NCBI GenBank assembly: GCA_937921825.1
Contig: CAKZVK010000101.1
Location: forward strand, 1 to 64,000
DNA from: an uncultured Saprospiraceae bacterium
Lineage (GTDB): Bacteria; Bacteroidota; Bacteroidia; Chitinophagales; Saprospiraceae
DNA: 64,000 nt
Direction: 5' to 3'
Of the stretch, positions 1-8,445 are shown in pieces (positions within the stretch are counted from its first letter, which is position 1; every line of letters begins with the position of its first letter). Both the position numbers and the translations under genes were made by a program. The notes beneath the pieces are model-generated. The model was not told where the DNA came from and made no database searches. It worked only from the letters and a program-made list of their open reading frames with translations.

Positions 1-518
1 AAATCTTTAATATCTTTTATAAAACCAAGATCGAGCATGTAATCCGCTTCATCTAGTACGAGTATTTCTATCTGATGGGTCTTAAGATGTCCTTGGCTGA
101 TGAGATCGAACATTCTTCCTGGAGTAGCTATTACTATATCCACACCTTTATTCAAACTTTGTATTTGTGGTGCTTGGTCTACACCTCCTATGACGGATAC
201 TATTTTGAGGACCGTATACTTAGATATTTCTTCAAAGACAGAACAGATCTGATCCGCTAGCTCATGCGTAGGTGCCAGGACGATACATTTTGCTCCTGTC
301 TTTCTTCTTTCTACTAATTTCTTTTTGAGTATCAGGTCTATGACAGGAATAGCAAAGGCCGCTGTCTTGCCAGTTCCCGTTTGGGCAACAGCGAGTAGAT
401 CTTCTCCTTTGAGTATACTAGGGATAGATTTGTATTGTATATCCGTCGGTCTCCTAAAGCCCAACTTACTTAGCCCTTTCTTAATATTGGAATGAATTCT
501 ATAATCATCAAACTTCAT
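1..518 (-). CDS. DEAD-box RNA helicase, N-terminal part (cut by window edge)
   Basis: The reading frame opens at ATG 518 and runs off the left edge, leaving 172 residues. They cover the first RecA-like domain of an ATP-dependent RNA helicase. Visible in order are the Q-motif phenylalanine and PTDIQ (residues 21-29), motif I AQTGTGKT, motif Ia as PTHELADQ (most relatives have PTRELA), the GG motif, TPGR (motif Ib) and DEAD (motif II). Such proteins unwind short RNA duplexes in ribosome assembly or cold adaptation; which of these applies cannot be told from the fragment. It lies 22 nt downstream of the PycTM-like gene on the same strand and probably shares its transcript. The second RecA domain and tail lie outside the window. 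Confidence 0.93.
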   Translation of the reverse strand, partial: MKFDDYRIHSNIKKGLSKLGFRRPTDIQYKSIPSILKGEDLLAVAQTGTGKTAAFAIPVIDLILKKKLVERRKTGAKCIVLAPTHELADQICSVFEEISKYTVLKIVSVIGGVDQAPQIQSLNKGVDIVIATPGRMFDLISQGHLKTHQIEILVLDEADYMLDLGFIKDIKD

Positions 519-540
519 CTACCCTATCGTTTGTTTAGCC

Positions 541-1134
541 TTAGTTGAAGAAGATTTTTTCTATCATGATACCATGTGACAAAGAGTGAATTATTGTGAC
601 CACCAAACCTGTCAGAAAGAATATAACTGATATGACTATGAGGAGTTGTTTCTTACTTACTGACTTTCCAAGATAGTAGAAATCATCTATCATCTCATCA
701 TAGACACTATGACCACTTTTCATCACTCTCTTCATTTCTTTGTGATAGTCTTCTAGAGACAATTTAGAGTAGCTAGCTGCATACAAGCTACCTTTGTATC
801 CTAATTTGTTTTTGCCTAAGTTGTAATATCGATGAGGTAACATAGCTAATAATGCAAAGACCATAGAGGCCATACCACAGTTTAATAAAATTTTACTGCC
901 TAACTGCAAGGCATGCATCTGCTCTGGAGGGGCCATATACATGACTCCCATGAGTAATGTTATGATGATAGAATTTATTGTCAGAATGATACTGGCTTTA
1001 GCATCGACCATTCTTATCAGATTGTAATGGTTCCTTGATACTGTCCTAAATAAAGTCTGTACGCCTCTTGCATCGAACTTATTTAGCTTTTCTTTCTCCT
1101 TATCTTTTGTCTTTTCTTTTTTCTCTTTGCTCAT
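541..1134 (-). CDS. PycTM-like (DUF5706) membrane protein, free-standing
   Basis: A 197-residue inner-membrane protein. A very basic N-terminus (Lys/Glu-rich, residues 1-20) is followed by a segment at about 25-47 containing SRNHYNLIRMVDAKAS, the signature of the DUF5706/PycTM family. Three hydrophobic segments follow at about 48-67, 82-99 and 163-184, with a soluble loop of about 60 residues between the second and third. In Pycsar anti-phage defence, PycTM proteins disrupt the membrane when a cyclic pyrimidine nucleotide is made. In many Bacteroidota the same domain follows an HD phosphohydrolase domain; that domain is absent here. No cyclase gene is adjacent: the neighbours are an acyltransferase (15 nt upstream) and a DEAD-box helicase (22 nt downstream). 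The family call comes from motif recognition. The function in this genome is unknown. Confidence 0.75.
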   Translation of the reverse strand: MSKEKKEKTKDKEKEKLNKFDARGVQTLFRTVSRNHYNLIRMVDAKASIILTINSIIITLLMGVMYMAPPEQMHALQLGSKILLNCGMASMVFALLAMLPHRYYNLGKNKLGYKGSLYAASYSKLSLEDYHKEMKRVMKSGHSVYDEMIDDFYYLGKSVSKKQLLIVISVIFFLTGLVVTIIHSLSHGIMIEKIFFN

Positions 1135-1149
1135 TATGTATTCATCTAA

Positions 1150-2199
1150 CTAATGACTGAATCTTACGATTTCTCTTCGCAGCACTAAAGTTATAATTTG
1201 TATTCCAAATATGATAAGCGCCCATTTTAGACTTACCAGCGCCCATACTAGGCAGAAGGTCAACAAAAACCAAAAGGGAAAGATCAGAATCAGTGCAGCG
1301 ATCTTAATAGAGCCGTGAAAGATTTTTTGTTTGACTTTGGTCTTGAGTATAAATTTCGTAAGTAGTATTGGGACAAAATTGAAAATCGAAAAGCTCTCTC
1401 CTATCCATGCGGCCCATTTGTATGATTTCTCAGGCTTCACGTGATTAGGCTGATCTATCAGTGCTGTGAGACGCGAGTAGCTGTACTTCTGGTTTTTTCT
1501 CTGGAATATATGTTTTTGCTGTGGGTAGCTTTCATTCTCTGTAGGAAGTAATAGTGTCTCTTTCATGCCCTCAGAGATCGCCTGTGTTATATTCCTTAGG
1601 CCTGTATGTTTATGTGCTTTGTAATCAGCTAAAAAATGGTCTACTGAGATAGGTGTACCGTACTTGACTATTAATTTATGACCTGAATTGAAGTGATCAA
1701 AGTAATTGAGACCTACTGGGATGATTTTAATATTAGCATCTAGTTCCTCTTGTGCTTGTAAACTGATACGGGCTAAGCCTTTGGTCAAGGGTCTAAGAAA
1801 GTACTCTAACCCGTGATTACCCTCTGGGAAAATGAGTAAGGCATTCTTATCTGCAAGTATATATTTACACGAATCGAAAATAGCGTCATTCTTAGAGAGG
1901 GATTTATAACCATCGCGAATACGATAGATAGGCATCATCTTTAGAGCATCTAGAAACCAATCAAAGGGTGGCTTGAATACGTCAGATCTAGTCATAAAAT
2001 AGGTAGGGACTGGGGATAGACCGCCTACGATAATAGCATCCAAGAAGGCATTCTGATGATTAACTGCATAGATAAAAGGGCCTTCTTCCGGAATATGTTC
2101 TGTACCATTCCGCTCTATCCCACGAAAGTAGAATCGCATGGCAATATTGGCCAAGGCCTTTACTGTAAAGTATATAATGTTCTTTATCGCTTTCTCCAT
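1150..2199 (-). CDS. Lysophospholipid acyltransferase family protein (PlsC-like)
   Basis: A 349-residue membrane acyltransferase, expected to move an acyl chain onto a lysophospholipid or glycerol phosphate. The catalytic block is NHQNAFLDA (residues 47-55), with His48 and Asp54 spaced H-x5-D as in the NHPNxxxD subgroup of this superfamily rather than the usual H-x4-D. Motif III FPEG lies at about 124-127. Two strongly hydrophobic segments near the C-terminus, at about 295-340, look like membrane anchors. The ATG at 2199 lies inside the last 16 nt of the upstream transporter gene, so the two are probably translationally coupled. The exact acceptor lipid cannot be told from sequence. Confidence 0.85.
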   Translation of the reverse strand: MEKAIKNIIYFTVKALANIAMRFYFRGIERNGTEHIPEEGPFIYAVNHQNAFLDAIIVGGLSPVPTYFMTRSDVFKPPFDWFLDALKMMPIYRIRDGYKSLSKNDAIFDSCKYILADKNALLIFPEGNHGLEYFLRPLTKGLARISLQAQEELDANIKIIPVGLNYFDHFNSGHKLIVKYGTPISVDHFLADYKAHKHTGLRNITQAISEGMKETLLLPTENESYPQQKHIFQRKNQKYSYSRLTALIDQPNHVKPEKSYKWAAWIGESFSIFNFVPILLTKFILKTKVKQKIFHGSIKIAALILIFPFWFLLTFCLVWALVSLKWALIIFGIQIITLVLRREIVRFSH

Positions 2200-3065
2200 A
2201 AGTATGCTATACTAAACCCAGAAACTATATGCCATATCCCCCACCAGGCTGTAATGATGGCCATCCCTCCTAGTCCATTAAAGTAGGAGAAAATAATTAA
2301 TAAGCCTAAACCAGAATTTTGGATACCTGTCTCTATAGCCAAAGATTTTCTATCCTTAAAAGTTAATCCAAAAAGTAGAGCCATAGAATACCCTATCGCC
2401 AAGGCTCCACTATTATGCAGCAAGACCAATAGAAATACGGCTGCTACACATTCCATAAAGTAGTCGAGATTAGTTATCAAAGCCCCCACTACAATAAGAA
2501 GGAACAGTAGCATAGATATCAACTCCAAAGGCTTAGAGAGCTTGGCTGCCAGTTTCGGAAACTTAGTCTTCACTATAAATCCAATGATGATCGGGATAAT
2601 GATAATCAACCCAATAGTCTGTACCACTTCTAGCCAGTCTAAATGTATTTCTCTTAAGATGGCCTGTGAGGGTTCGTATAGATTAGCATAGACGCTAAAG
2701 TTCAACGGTGTAAAAATCAGCGACATTACTGAGGTGATGGAGGTCAGTGAGATGGACAACTCTACATTGGCTCTAGCTAGAGAAGAGATGAAATTAGAGA
2801 TATTCCCACCTGGGCAAGACGCAACTAAGATCATACCTAGAGCTACAGAGGCCTGTGGTTTGAAAATCAAGATGAGTATAAAAGTGAATAAGGGTAATAA
2901 GACTAACTGTGAGAGTAGACCTGCAATAAGTTTTTTCGGCGTAAGTAGGACGGCCTTAAATTTATCTAGGGATAAATCTAGTGCAATACCAAACATGATA
3001 AATGCTAGTGTCACATTAATCAATGTGATACTTGATTTGTCAAAATTTAGAACGATGTCATCCAC
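2184..3065 (-). CDS. Bile acid:sodium symporter (BASS) family transporter
   Basis: A 293-residue polytopic membrane protein with about nine to ten hydrophobic segments. It carries family hallmarks: CPGGNISN near residue 83, in the first discontinuous helix, and ETGIQNSGLG near residue 245, in the second crossover helix. These motifs line the sodium and substrate sites in BASS proteins. Substrates in bacteria include organic anions such as pantoate, keto acids and bile acids, and cannot be assigned here. Translation appears to start at GTG 3065: the ATG 2 nt further in is out of frame. The 3' end overlaps plsC by 16 nt. It lies 43 nt after the T9SS adhesin gene upstream, without a convincing terminator between them. 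Confidence 0.85.
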   Translation of the reverse strand: MDDIVLNFDKSSITLINVTLAFIMFGIALDLSLDKFKAVLLTPKKLIAGLLSQLVLLPLFTFILILIFKPQASVALGMILVASCPGGNISNFISSLARANVELSISLTSITSVMSLIFTPLNFSVYANLYEPSQAILREIHLDWLEVVQTIGLIIIIPIIIGFIVKTKFPKLAAKLSKPLELISMLLFLLIVVGALITNLDYFMECVAAVFLLVLLHNSGALAIGYSMALLFGLTFKDRKSLAIETGIQNSGLGLLIIFSYFNGLGGMAIITAWWGIWHIVSGFSIAYLWRKR

Positions 3066-3108
3066 TATCAGGCTTTGAATAAGCCAAAGCTAATCAATCT
3101 AACCGAGT

Positions 3109-5448
3109 CTACTTAATTACGGTGATAGATCCAATTTCTGTAATGGTTTCAAAGTACTCTTTGATATCAAAACGATAGACATAAACTCCAGGCAGTATGT
3201 CTAGTGAAGACCAACCCTGGCTTTGATCATTGATATTTAGATCTTTGCCATCAAAATGTACTGTACCCCATCTGTCTAACACCTGTAGGTCATAAGTGAC
3301 AGAATTTTGGGCTTCACTAATCGTCTGAAGATATAATGCGGTCTCTTGCGAAAGCTGTCTATCCTTGCTCAGAATAGTAGGAAAATAATAGCGCTCTGGA
3401 ACAACTATAAAATCTATCGCTATAGATGCCTCTGAGGCGCAGTCTCCAGAAGTGACTGTAGATAAGGTATAGACGGTATCTGTATTAGAATCAATGAGTG
3501 GAATAGGACAATCTGTGCAACTAAGACCTAAGTCTGGTGTCCACAGCAAGGTCTCATAGTCCCCTTCTACGGTTACGGGCATCTGAGTAGGTGTATTAGC
3601 TGTCAGTACTAAAGTCGGTGCTTCAAAGCTTATCCGCACTGGTTCTTGCACTTCTAGTCTCAGATCATGCACGATACTGTCACAACCAGAAAGTACAGAG
3701 CTGGTCGAATGACTAAAGCTGCCAGTTTCGTTATACTGTACATCAAAATAATCAACCACTTCACCTAGACAAATAATAGTATCCAAAAAGGTATAATTAG
3801 GCTCAGGCCAATAATCAAGTTCCAGTACTCGGCCTATAGAGTCACAACCTGTCTCTACATAGGGTAAGACATCTCCATAGGTCCCTGCAGCCCTTATCCA
3901 TTGATCATCAAAGAAGATAGAATCTCCAAAACATAGAGTAATATCCTGCAATGAAGCTAAGGTAGAATCATGTGGTGGATTATATTCATAGGTAGTGCTC
4001 AAGGTGTCTATGCATCCGACATCATCTTCTACTATCAAAGCTATAGTACGAGTGCCTCTCGAAGGGAAATCAAAAACCGCTATGGAGTCATTACTATAGC
4101 TTTCATTGTCTAATTCCCAGGTTCTGTTGATAATAGTACTCTCCGGAGCATTAGAGAGGTCTGTAAATTCTATAGGTGAAAGAAAGCAACTGTCGGCCTC
4201 TATATTGACTTCCATATCTACGCCTGCAGTCTTCCTTATTTTGAAGAAAGCGGTATCGCTACATTGAGTTCCATCATTAACCACCAGAAAACCATTATAC
4301 TCTCCTACCTCTGGAAAGCTCAGATTCAACTCATCAAAATTGGACCCTTCTTCTGTATAGAATTCTGAACCATCAGGACTATCAATACGCCATTCATATT
4401 TACTCACTGGTGCGCCTATACTACTGCTCACAAACTGCACAGGTTTGTCATTACAAGCATTGATAAGGCTGACCAAATTTCCATCCTCTACTATCACATC
4501 ATCTGCAAACAACTGGGCTGCAATCGCCTTATCGCAAGGCACTACATTAAACTGAAAATCTCTTCGTATTCTACTCAGTAAGACACCGTTTCTATATTCT
4601 TCTATACATACTCCCACTACGAACTGACCAGTAGTAGATGGAATGCCAGAGAGCTGGCCGCTGGCATTAAGAGAAACCTCTGGGAAACCTCCCATTGGAT
4701 TGTCCGCAGTATAGGGTGGCAAAAAATCTACTGGTTGGAATGGAGGCAAACAACCATTGATTCCTACAGTAGGCTCTAAAAAGAGACATGGATCTGTACC
4801 CGCTCCCATAGTACCTCCTGACTGCAATGGGGAACATAAAGAGTACACCAATTCATCACCATCTGCATCTACTCCTGAGATGTCTTCTCTGAGTGGTAGA
4901 TTGGCACATATAAATATAGGTGGGTATTCTATAAAGGTAGCACTGTTATTACCTAAGCGTTGAGCTTCGGGAGTAATCAATACATCGAATACGCTACCGA
5001 TATCTTCATTGAATATATTGCTAGATGATCTATTTCTACAGCAGGCCTGATAGGCTATCAAATAATCTGTATCTACGATGTCTAGGGTGAATAGCATTTC
5101 ATAGAAAGCAGACTCTACCCCTACATCACCATTTTCATTGATACATGGATCATCAATGTAGGCTATGGTATCTATGTTTTGTGGATCTGCAATAGCTTTA
5201 TCGTAGAAAGACCACGAGCCATCTGCTTGCTGCTGGTAGACTCCGAATTCTGCTTGGTTATCAAAGGGAACATTGGTTGCAAACCTATCCCTATACATAT
5301 TGAAGATGACTCTAAAGGTCACCTGACTATTGTTATTCTCGAAACGTACAAACTCATAAGAAACATCTCCACCGACAATGTGTCTTGCGGAAAGATCACT
5401 AACTGCAAGAGATATGATTGCGATGAAGCTGAGATATAGTCTATACAT
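3109..5448 (-). CDS. Secreted PKD protein with gliding-motility-type T9SS C-terminal domain (copy 2)
   Basis: A 779-residue secreted protein. The longest frame starts at TTG 5472, but ATG 5448 gives a clean signal peptide (MYRLYLSFIAII... to SARH), so I place the start there, 16 nt after the upstream stop. The N-terminal module of about 300 residues begins RHIVGGDVSYEF and includes CCRN and EEYRNG. It is a recurrent module of Bacteroidota surface proteins. PKD-like domains follow at about 340-490, then two segments ending in GCDSI. The last 85 residues, from VVPERYYFPT through DRWG and FDGKDLNIND to SITVIK, match the gliding-motility-associated C-terminal domain (type B T9SS signal). Expected at the cell surface as an adhesin or matrix protein. 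It is a tandem paralogue of the next gene upstream. Confidence 0.88.
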   Translation of the reverse strand: MYRLYLSFIAIISLAVSDLSARHIVGGDVSYEFVRFENNNSQVTFRVIFNMYRDRFATNVPFDNQAEFGVYQQQADGSWSFYDKAIADPQNIDTIAYIDDPCINENGDVGVESAFYEMLFTLDIVDTDYLIAYQACCRNRSSSNIFNEDIGSVFDVLITPEAQRLGNNSATFIEYPPIFICANLPLREDISGVDADGDELVYSLCSPLQSGGTMGAGTDPCLFLEPTVGINGCLPPFQPVDFLPPYTADNPMGGFPEVSLNASGQLSGIPSTTGQFVVGVCIEEYRNGVLLSRIRRDFQFNVVPCDKAIAAQLFADDVIVEDGNLVSLINACNDKPVQFVSSSIGAPVSKYEWRIDSPDGSEFYTEEGSNFDELNLSFPEVGEYNGFLVVNDGTQCSDTAFFKIRKTAGVDMEVNIEADSCFLSPIEFTDLSNAPESTIINRTWELDNESYSNDSIAVFDFPSRGTRTIALIVEDDVGCIDTLSTTYEYNPPHDSTLASLQDITLCFGDSIFFDDQWIRAAGTYGDVLPYVETGCDSIGRVLELDYWPEPNYTFLDTIICLGEVVDYFDVQYNETGSFSHSTSSVLSGCDSIVHDLRLEVQEPVRISFEAPTLVLTANTPTQMPVTVEGDYETLLWTPDLGLSCTDCPIPLIDSNTDTVYTLSTVTSGDCASEASIAIDFIVVPERYYFPTILSKDRQLSQETALYLQTISEAQNSVTYDLQVLDRWGTVHFDGKDLNINDQSQGWSSLDILPGVYVYRFDIKEYFETITEIGSITVIK

Positions 5449-5464
5449 AAAGCTAGAGCTACAA

Positions 5465-7840
5465 CTACTCAATGATAGTAATTGTTCCGACTAAGAATTG
5501 TGTTTCGAAAAATTCCTTTATTTCTATGGTATAAGCATAGGCACCTGGTGCAATAGTTCTCGGTTGCCAGCCTATAGATTCATCATTGATGTTTAAGTCC
5601 TTGCCGTCAAATAACAGACCACCCCATCTATCAAAGATTTTCATAGAATAGGTGACTTCTTCAAAGGCATTCTCTTGTGTCATGAGATAGAAAGATCTAT
5701 CCACATTAAGTAATGAGTTGCTACTAACGACTGTAGGTATATAGTATCGCTCAGGAACGACTACAAAGTCTAGAAAGATAGAATCTACTACCTCACAATC
5801 GTCATCAGTAATAAGTTTTATGACATAGGTGGTGTCCTCATCAGAGTTTACATTTGGATAAGGGCAGTCGTCACAATCAAGACCTAATCTTGGTGTCCAG
5901 AATGTTTCATCAAAGTTTCCTGTAATTGAAATAGGCATTCTGAATGCTTTATTGGCTACGACATATTGATCCTCTGCTGTAAAGTTAATCACAGGAAGCT
6001 CCTCATAATCGTATCTAATAAAATGCACGATACTATCACAACCAGTGACTAGAGATAAGGTAGAATGATTAAAGTCATTCATGCCTGTAGTTTCAATCTG
6101 ACTAGCATTGTAATTAACTCCAAAGTAGTCTAGAGTTTCTCCTGGACATAGAATAGTATCTAAGTAGGTTTCGATAGGCTCTATATGGAAGTCAAGCGTA
6201 AGAGATCTATAGATAGAATCACAACCTGTCTCTACATACTGCACGATCTCTTCATAATTACCTGCCTCATAGATCCACCGGTTAGCAAAGAAAATAGAAT
6301 CACCAAAACATAAAGTAATATCTGGTGCTGACTCTAATAACCTATCATGCGGAGGCTCATATTCTACAAAATAGACTGAAGTATCTACACAAGTATTAAG
6401 GTCTTTGGATACTAAGGTTACTTTCTTCACACCTCTATCATCGAATTCATAGCTAGGGTTCTGATCAGTAGATGTTGCTTCTCCACCGAAATCCCACTCC
6501 CATTCTACTATCTGAGATTCCTCTGCTGAAGATAAATCTGTGAAGTGTATTGCTCCTCGATAACAACTGTCTAGCACCTCATATTCAAAATTTGATATCA
6601 TATCGGGTAATCTGAGTACTGTTACGACCGCCGTATCTGTACAGCCCTCTATATCTTCTACTGCGAGGGTACCGACATACTCTCCCAATTCAGGAAAGTA
6701 TACTTCTAGATTTCTTACATCCCTGCCAGAAGTATCTACGACCAGCTCTCCTAAGGGATCAAAGACATTCCAAGCATAATTAATAATAGTATTACTAGCA
6801 TCAATTCCTCTAAACTGGACAAGACTATCTCCACATGCTTTTATGATGCTAATAGGCACCGTCTGTCCTGTAGAGACGTCTACGACTACTTCATCTGCTA
6901 CTAGATTGGCCGAGAGTTCTTTTATACAAGTGATAGAATTAAACTGAAAATCTCTTCTTAGTTGGCTCAATAGGATTCCGTTTCTATATTCTTCTACACA
7001 GATGCTCAATACATACTGTCCATTCAACTCTGGAGTTCCTGTGATCAAACCCGTATTAGCATCAATTCGTACAATAGGGTTACCCGCCATAGGCGCAGAA
7101 TCCGAGTAGGGACTATTGAACTCTAGAATATCATAGGGCGGTGGGCAGATATCTCTATCGGGATTTATACCACTTTCACATGAGTTATTGGGTCTCGTAC
7201 CCCCTACTGCTAAAGAGGGACAAAAAGAATAAACTAGAGAATCTCCCTCTATGTCAGAACAAGCCAGTGAAACATCTAAGGGAAAAGAGGTGCAAATGAA
7301 TATAGGTGGAAACTCATCAAAGGTGGGACTATTATTACCAGTCCTTTGTGCTTCTGGTGTAATTACTAAATCGAAGACGGCTCCCATCTCAAAAGCATCG
7401 ACATTAATAATATTGTCATTTCTACAGCAGCGTAGGTAAGCGATCATGTAGTTCTGATCTATGACATCCAAGGTCACCTCTCTCTCATAGTAGCCAGCTT
7501 CTACACCTACGTTGTTTGGTTCCTCTCTACAGGGCTCGTCTATTATAGGTATTCGGTCTACGGCTGGTCGTTGAGCGGTAAACTCATCCACATATTCCCA
7601 TTCTCCGGGTGAAAACTCTCTGTATATACCAAAAAGTTCGTTTCTAGCCAATTCAGCCCCTCCGCCATTAGAATCCCTGTATAAATTGAATCTTATGAGA
7701 TAGGTGATTCTGGTGGAATCAGCATTATATCTTACGAAAGTGTAGGTGCCATCTCCTCCTACTATATGTCTAGCATGGAGCGAGTCACTACAAATCCAGC
7801 ATGAAAGGAGTAAGAAGGCTATAAAAGTTCTGTAAAACAT
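5465..7840 (-). CDS. Secreted PKD protein with gliding-motility-type T9SS C-terminal domain (copy 1)
   Basis: A 791-residue paralogue of the gene at 3109-5448, with the same architecture. A signal peptide ends near LHARH. The RHIVGGDGTYTFVRY module covers about residues 24-310, followed by PKD-like repeats with an FDDRGVK strand, two C-x-G-D/E...GCDSI segments and a type B T9SS domain (VVPERYYIPT, FDRWGGLLFDGKDLNIND, GTITIIE). The T9SS domain directs outer-membrane export and surface attachment. Many cysteines occur in the module and are probably disulfide-bonded outside the cell. The two genes presumably arose by duplication. Ligands are unknown. The start ATG 7840 faces a divergent plus-strand operon across 140 nt. 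Confidence 0.88.
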   Translation of the reverse strand: MFYRTFIAFLLLSCWICSDSLHARHIVGGDGTYTFVRYNADSTRITYLIRFNLYRDSNGGGAELARNELFGIYREFSPGEWEYVDEFTAQRPAVDRIPIIDEPCREEPNNVGVEAGYYEREVTLDVIDQNYMIAYLRCCRNDNIINVDAFEMGAVFDLVITPEAQRTGNNSPTFDEFPPIFICTSFPLDVSLACSDIEGDSLVYSFCPSLAVGGTRPNNSCESGINPDRDICPPPYDILEFNSPYSDSAPMAGNPIVRIDANTGLITGTPELNGQYVLSICVEEYRNGILLSQLRRDFQFNSITCIKELSANLVADEVVVDVSTGQTVPISIIKACGDSLVQFRGIDASNTIINYAWNVFDPLGELVVDTSGRDVRNLEVYFPELGEYVGTLAVEDIEGCTDTAVVTVLRLPDMISNFEYEVLDSCYRGAIHFTDLSSAEESQIVEWEWDFGGEATSTDQNPSYEFDDRGVKKVTLVSKDLNTCVDTSVYFVEYEPPHDRLLESAPDITLCFGDSIFFANRWIYEAGNYEEIVQYVETGCDSIYRSLTLDFHIEPIETYLDTILCPGETLDYFGVNYNASQIETTGMNDFNHSTLSLVTGCDSIVHFIRYDYEELPVINFTAEDQYVVANKAFRMPISITGNFDETFWTPRLGLDCDDCPYPNVNSDEDTTYVIKLITDDDCEVVDSIFLDFVVVPERYYIPTVVSSNSLLNVDRSFYLMTQENAFEEVTYSMKIFDRWGGLLFDGKDLNINDESIGWQPRTIAPGAYAYTIEIKEFFETQFLVGTITIIE

Positions 7841-7980
7841 TAAGGTTAGGATTCTAGACTAAATATAGGATTAATAAGCTATCGGATTGGCTATTGTCCC
7901 TAAAATCAAAGAGATATAGATATCAGCGACATATCACTAAATTGAAGGCAGTACTTGTTATCTTTGACTGTCAATAGATT

Positions 7981-8436
7981 ATGTATAAGAGAATTAACAA
8001 GTACTTAGTGGTCATATGCTGTTTTATAGTCTTCACAGGCTGTAAAACAACTAAAGTCTACAATCCCAGAGCTGACTTAGATGCAGTAAGAATGATACTC
8101 ATGAAACAGCAAAAGGCCTGGAATACTGGAGATATTGATGCCTTTATGGAAGGATACTGGAATAATAGTCAATTAGCTTTTATAGGCTCTAGAGGAGTGA
8201 CTCGTGGTTGGCAACAGACCTTGGATAACTACAAGAGAGGATACCCAGACGAGGCAGCAATGGGTACTCTGACCTTTGAGATCTTAGAATTGAGATCTTT
8301 GAGTCCAGAAGCTTGTTTCATGATAGGCAAATATTCTCTCGTTCGTGCAGAAGATAACCCTAGTGGATATTTCAATCTATTGTGGGAGAAAAAGAATGGC
8401 CAATGGGTCATCGTATCAGATCATACCTCAGGATAA
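7981..8436 (+). CDS. NTF2-like (SnoaL/DUF4440-type) lipoprotein
   Basis: A 151-residue predicted lipoprotein. A basic N-terminus (MYKRINK) is followed by a hydrophobic stretch ending in the lipobox FTGC at residues 18-21. The mature part has the NTF2-like pattern: an N-terminal helix with QQKAWNTGDIDAFMEGYW, then strands ending in WEKKNGQWVIVSDHTS. This cone-shaped fold serves as a small-molecule-binding or enzymatic domain in many unrelated pathways, so no reaction is assigned. It is the first gene of a plus-strand run (sulP, methyltransferase, menB, M28 peptidase). An exact TAnnTTTG element lies at 7959-7966, but no matching upstream TTTG was found. Confidence 0.8.
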   Translation: MYKRINKYLVVICCFIVFTGCKTTKVYNPRADLDAVRMILMKQQKAWNTGDIDAFMEGYWNNSQLAFIGSRGVTRGWQQTLDNYKRGYPDEAAMGTLTFEILELRSLSPEACFMIGKYSLVRAEDNPSGYFNLLWEKKNGQWVIVSDHTSG

Positions 8437-8445
8437 ACCGCAATA

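Noticed and set aside
541-1134. Complete Pycsar anti-phage operon
   Set aside because: No pyrimidine cyclase is adjacent and the neighbours are housekeeping genes, so only an orphan effector-like protein is supported.
3066-3108. Hairpin GGCTT / AAGCC between the T9SS protein and the BASS transporter as a terminator
   Set aside because: Only 5 bp and without a T-tract.
7959-7966. TATCTTTG just before the NTF2-like lipoprotein as a promoter
   Set aside because: An exact -7 match, but no TTTG at 19-21 nt upstream and a leader of only about 9 nt; not listed as a separate feature.
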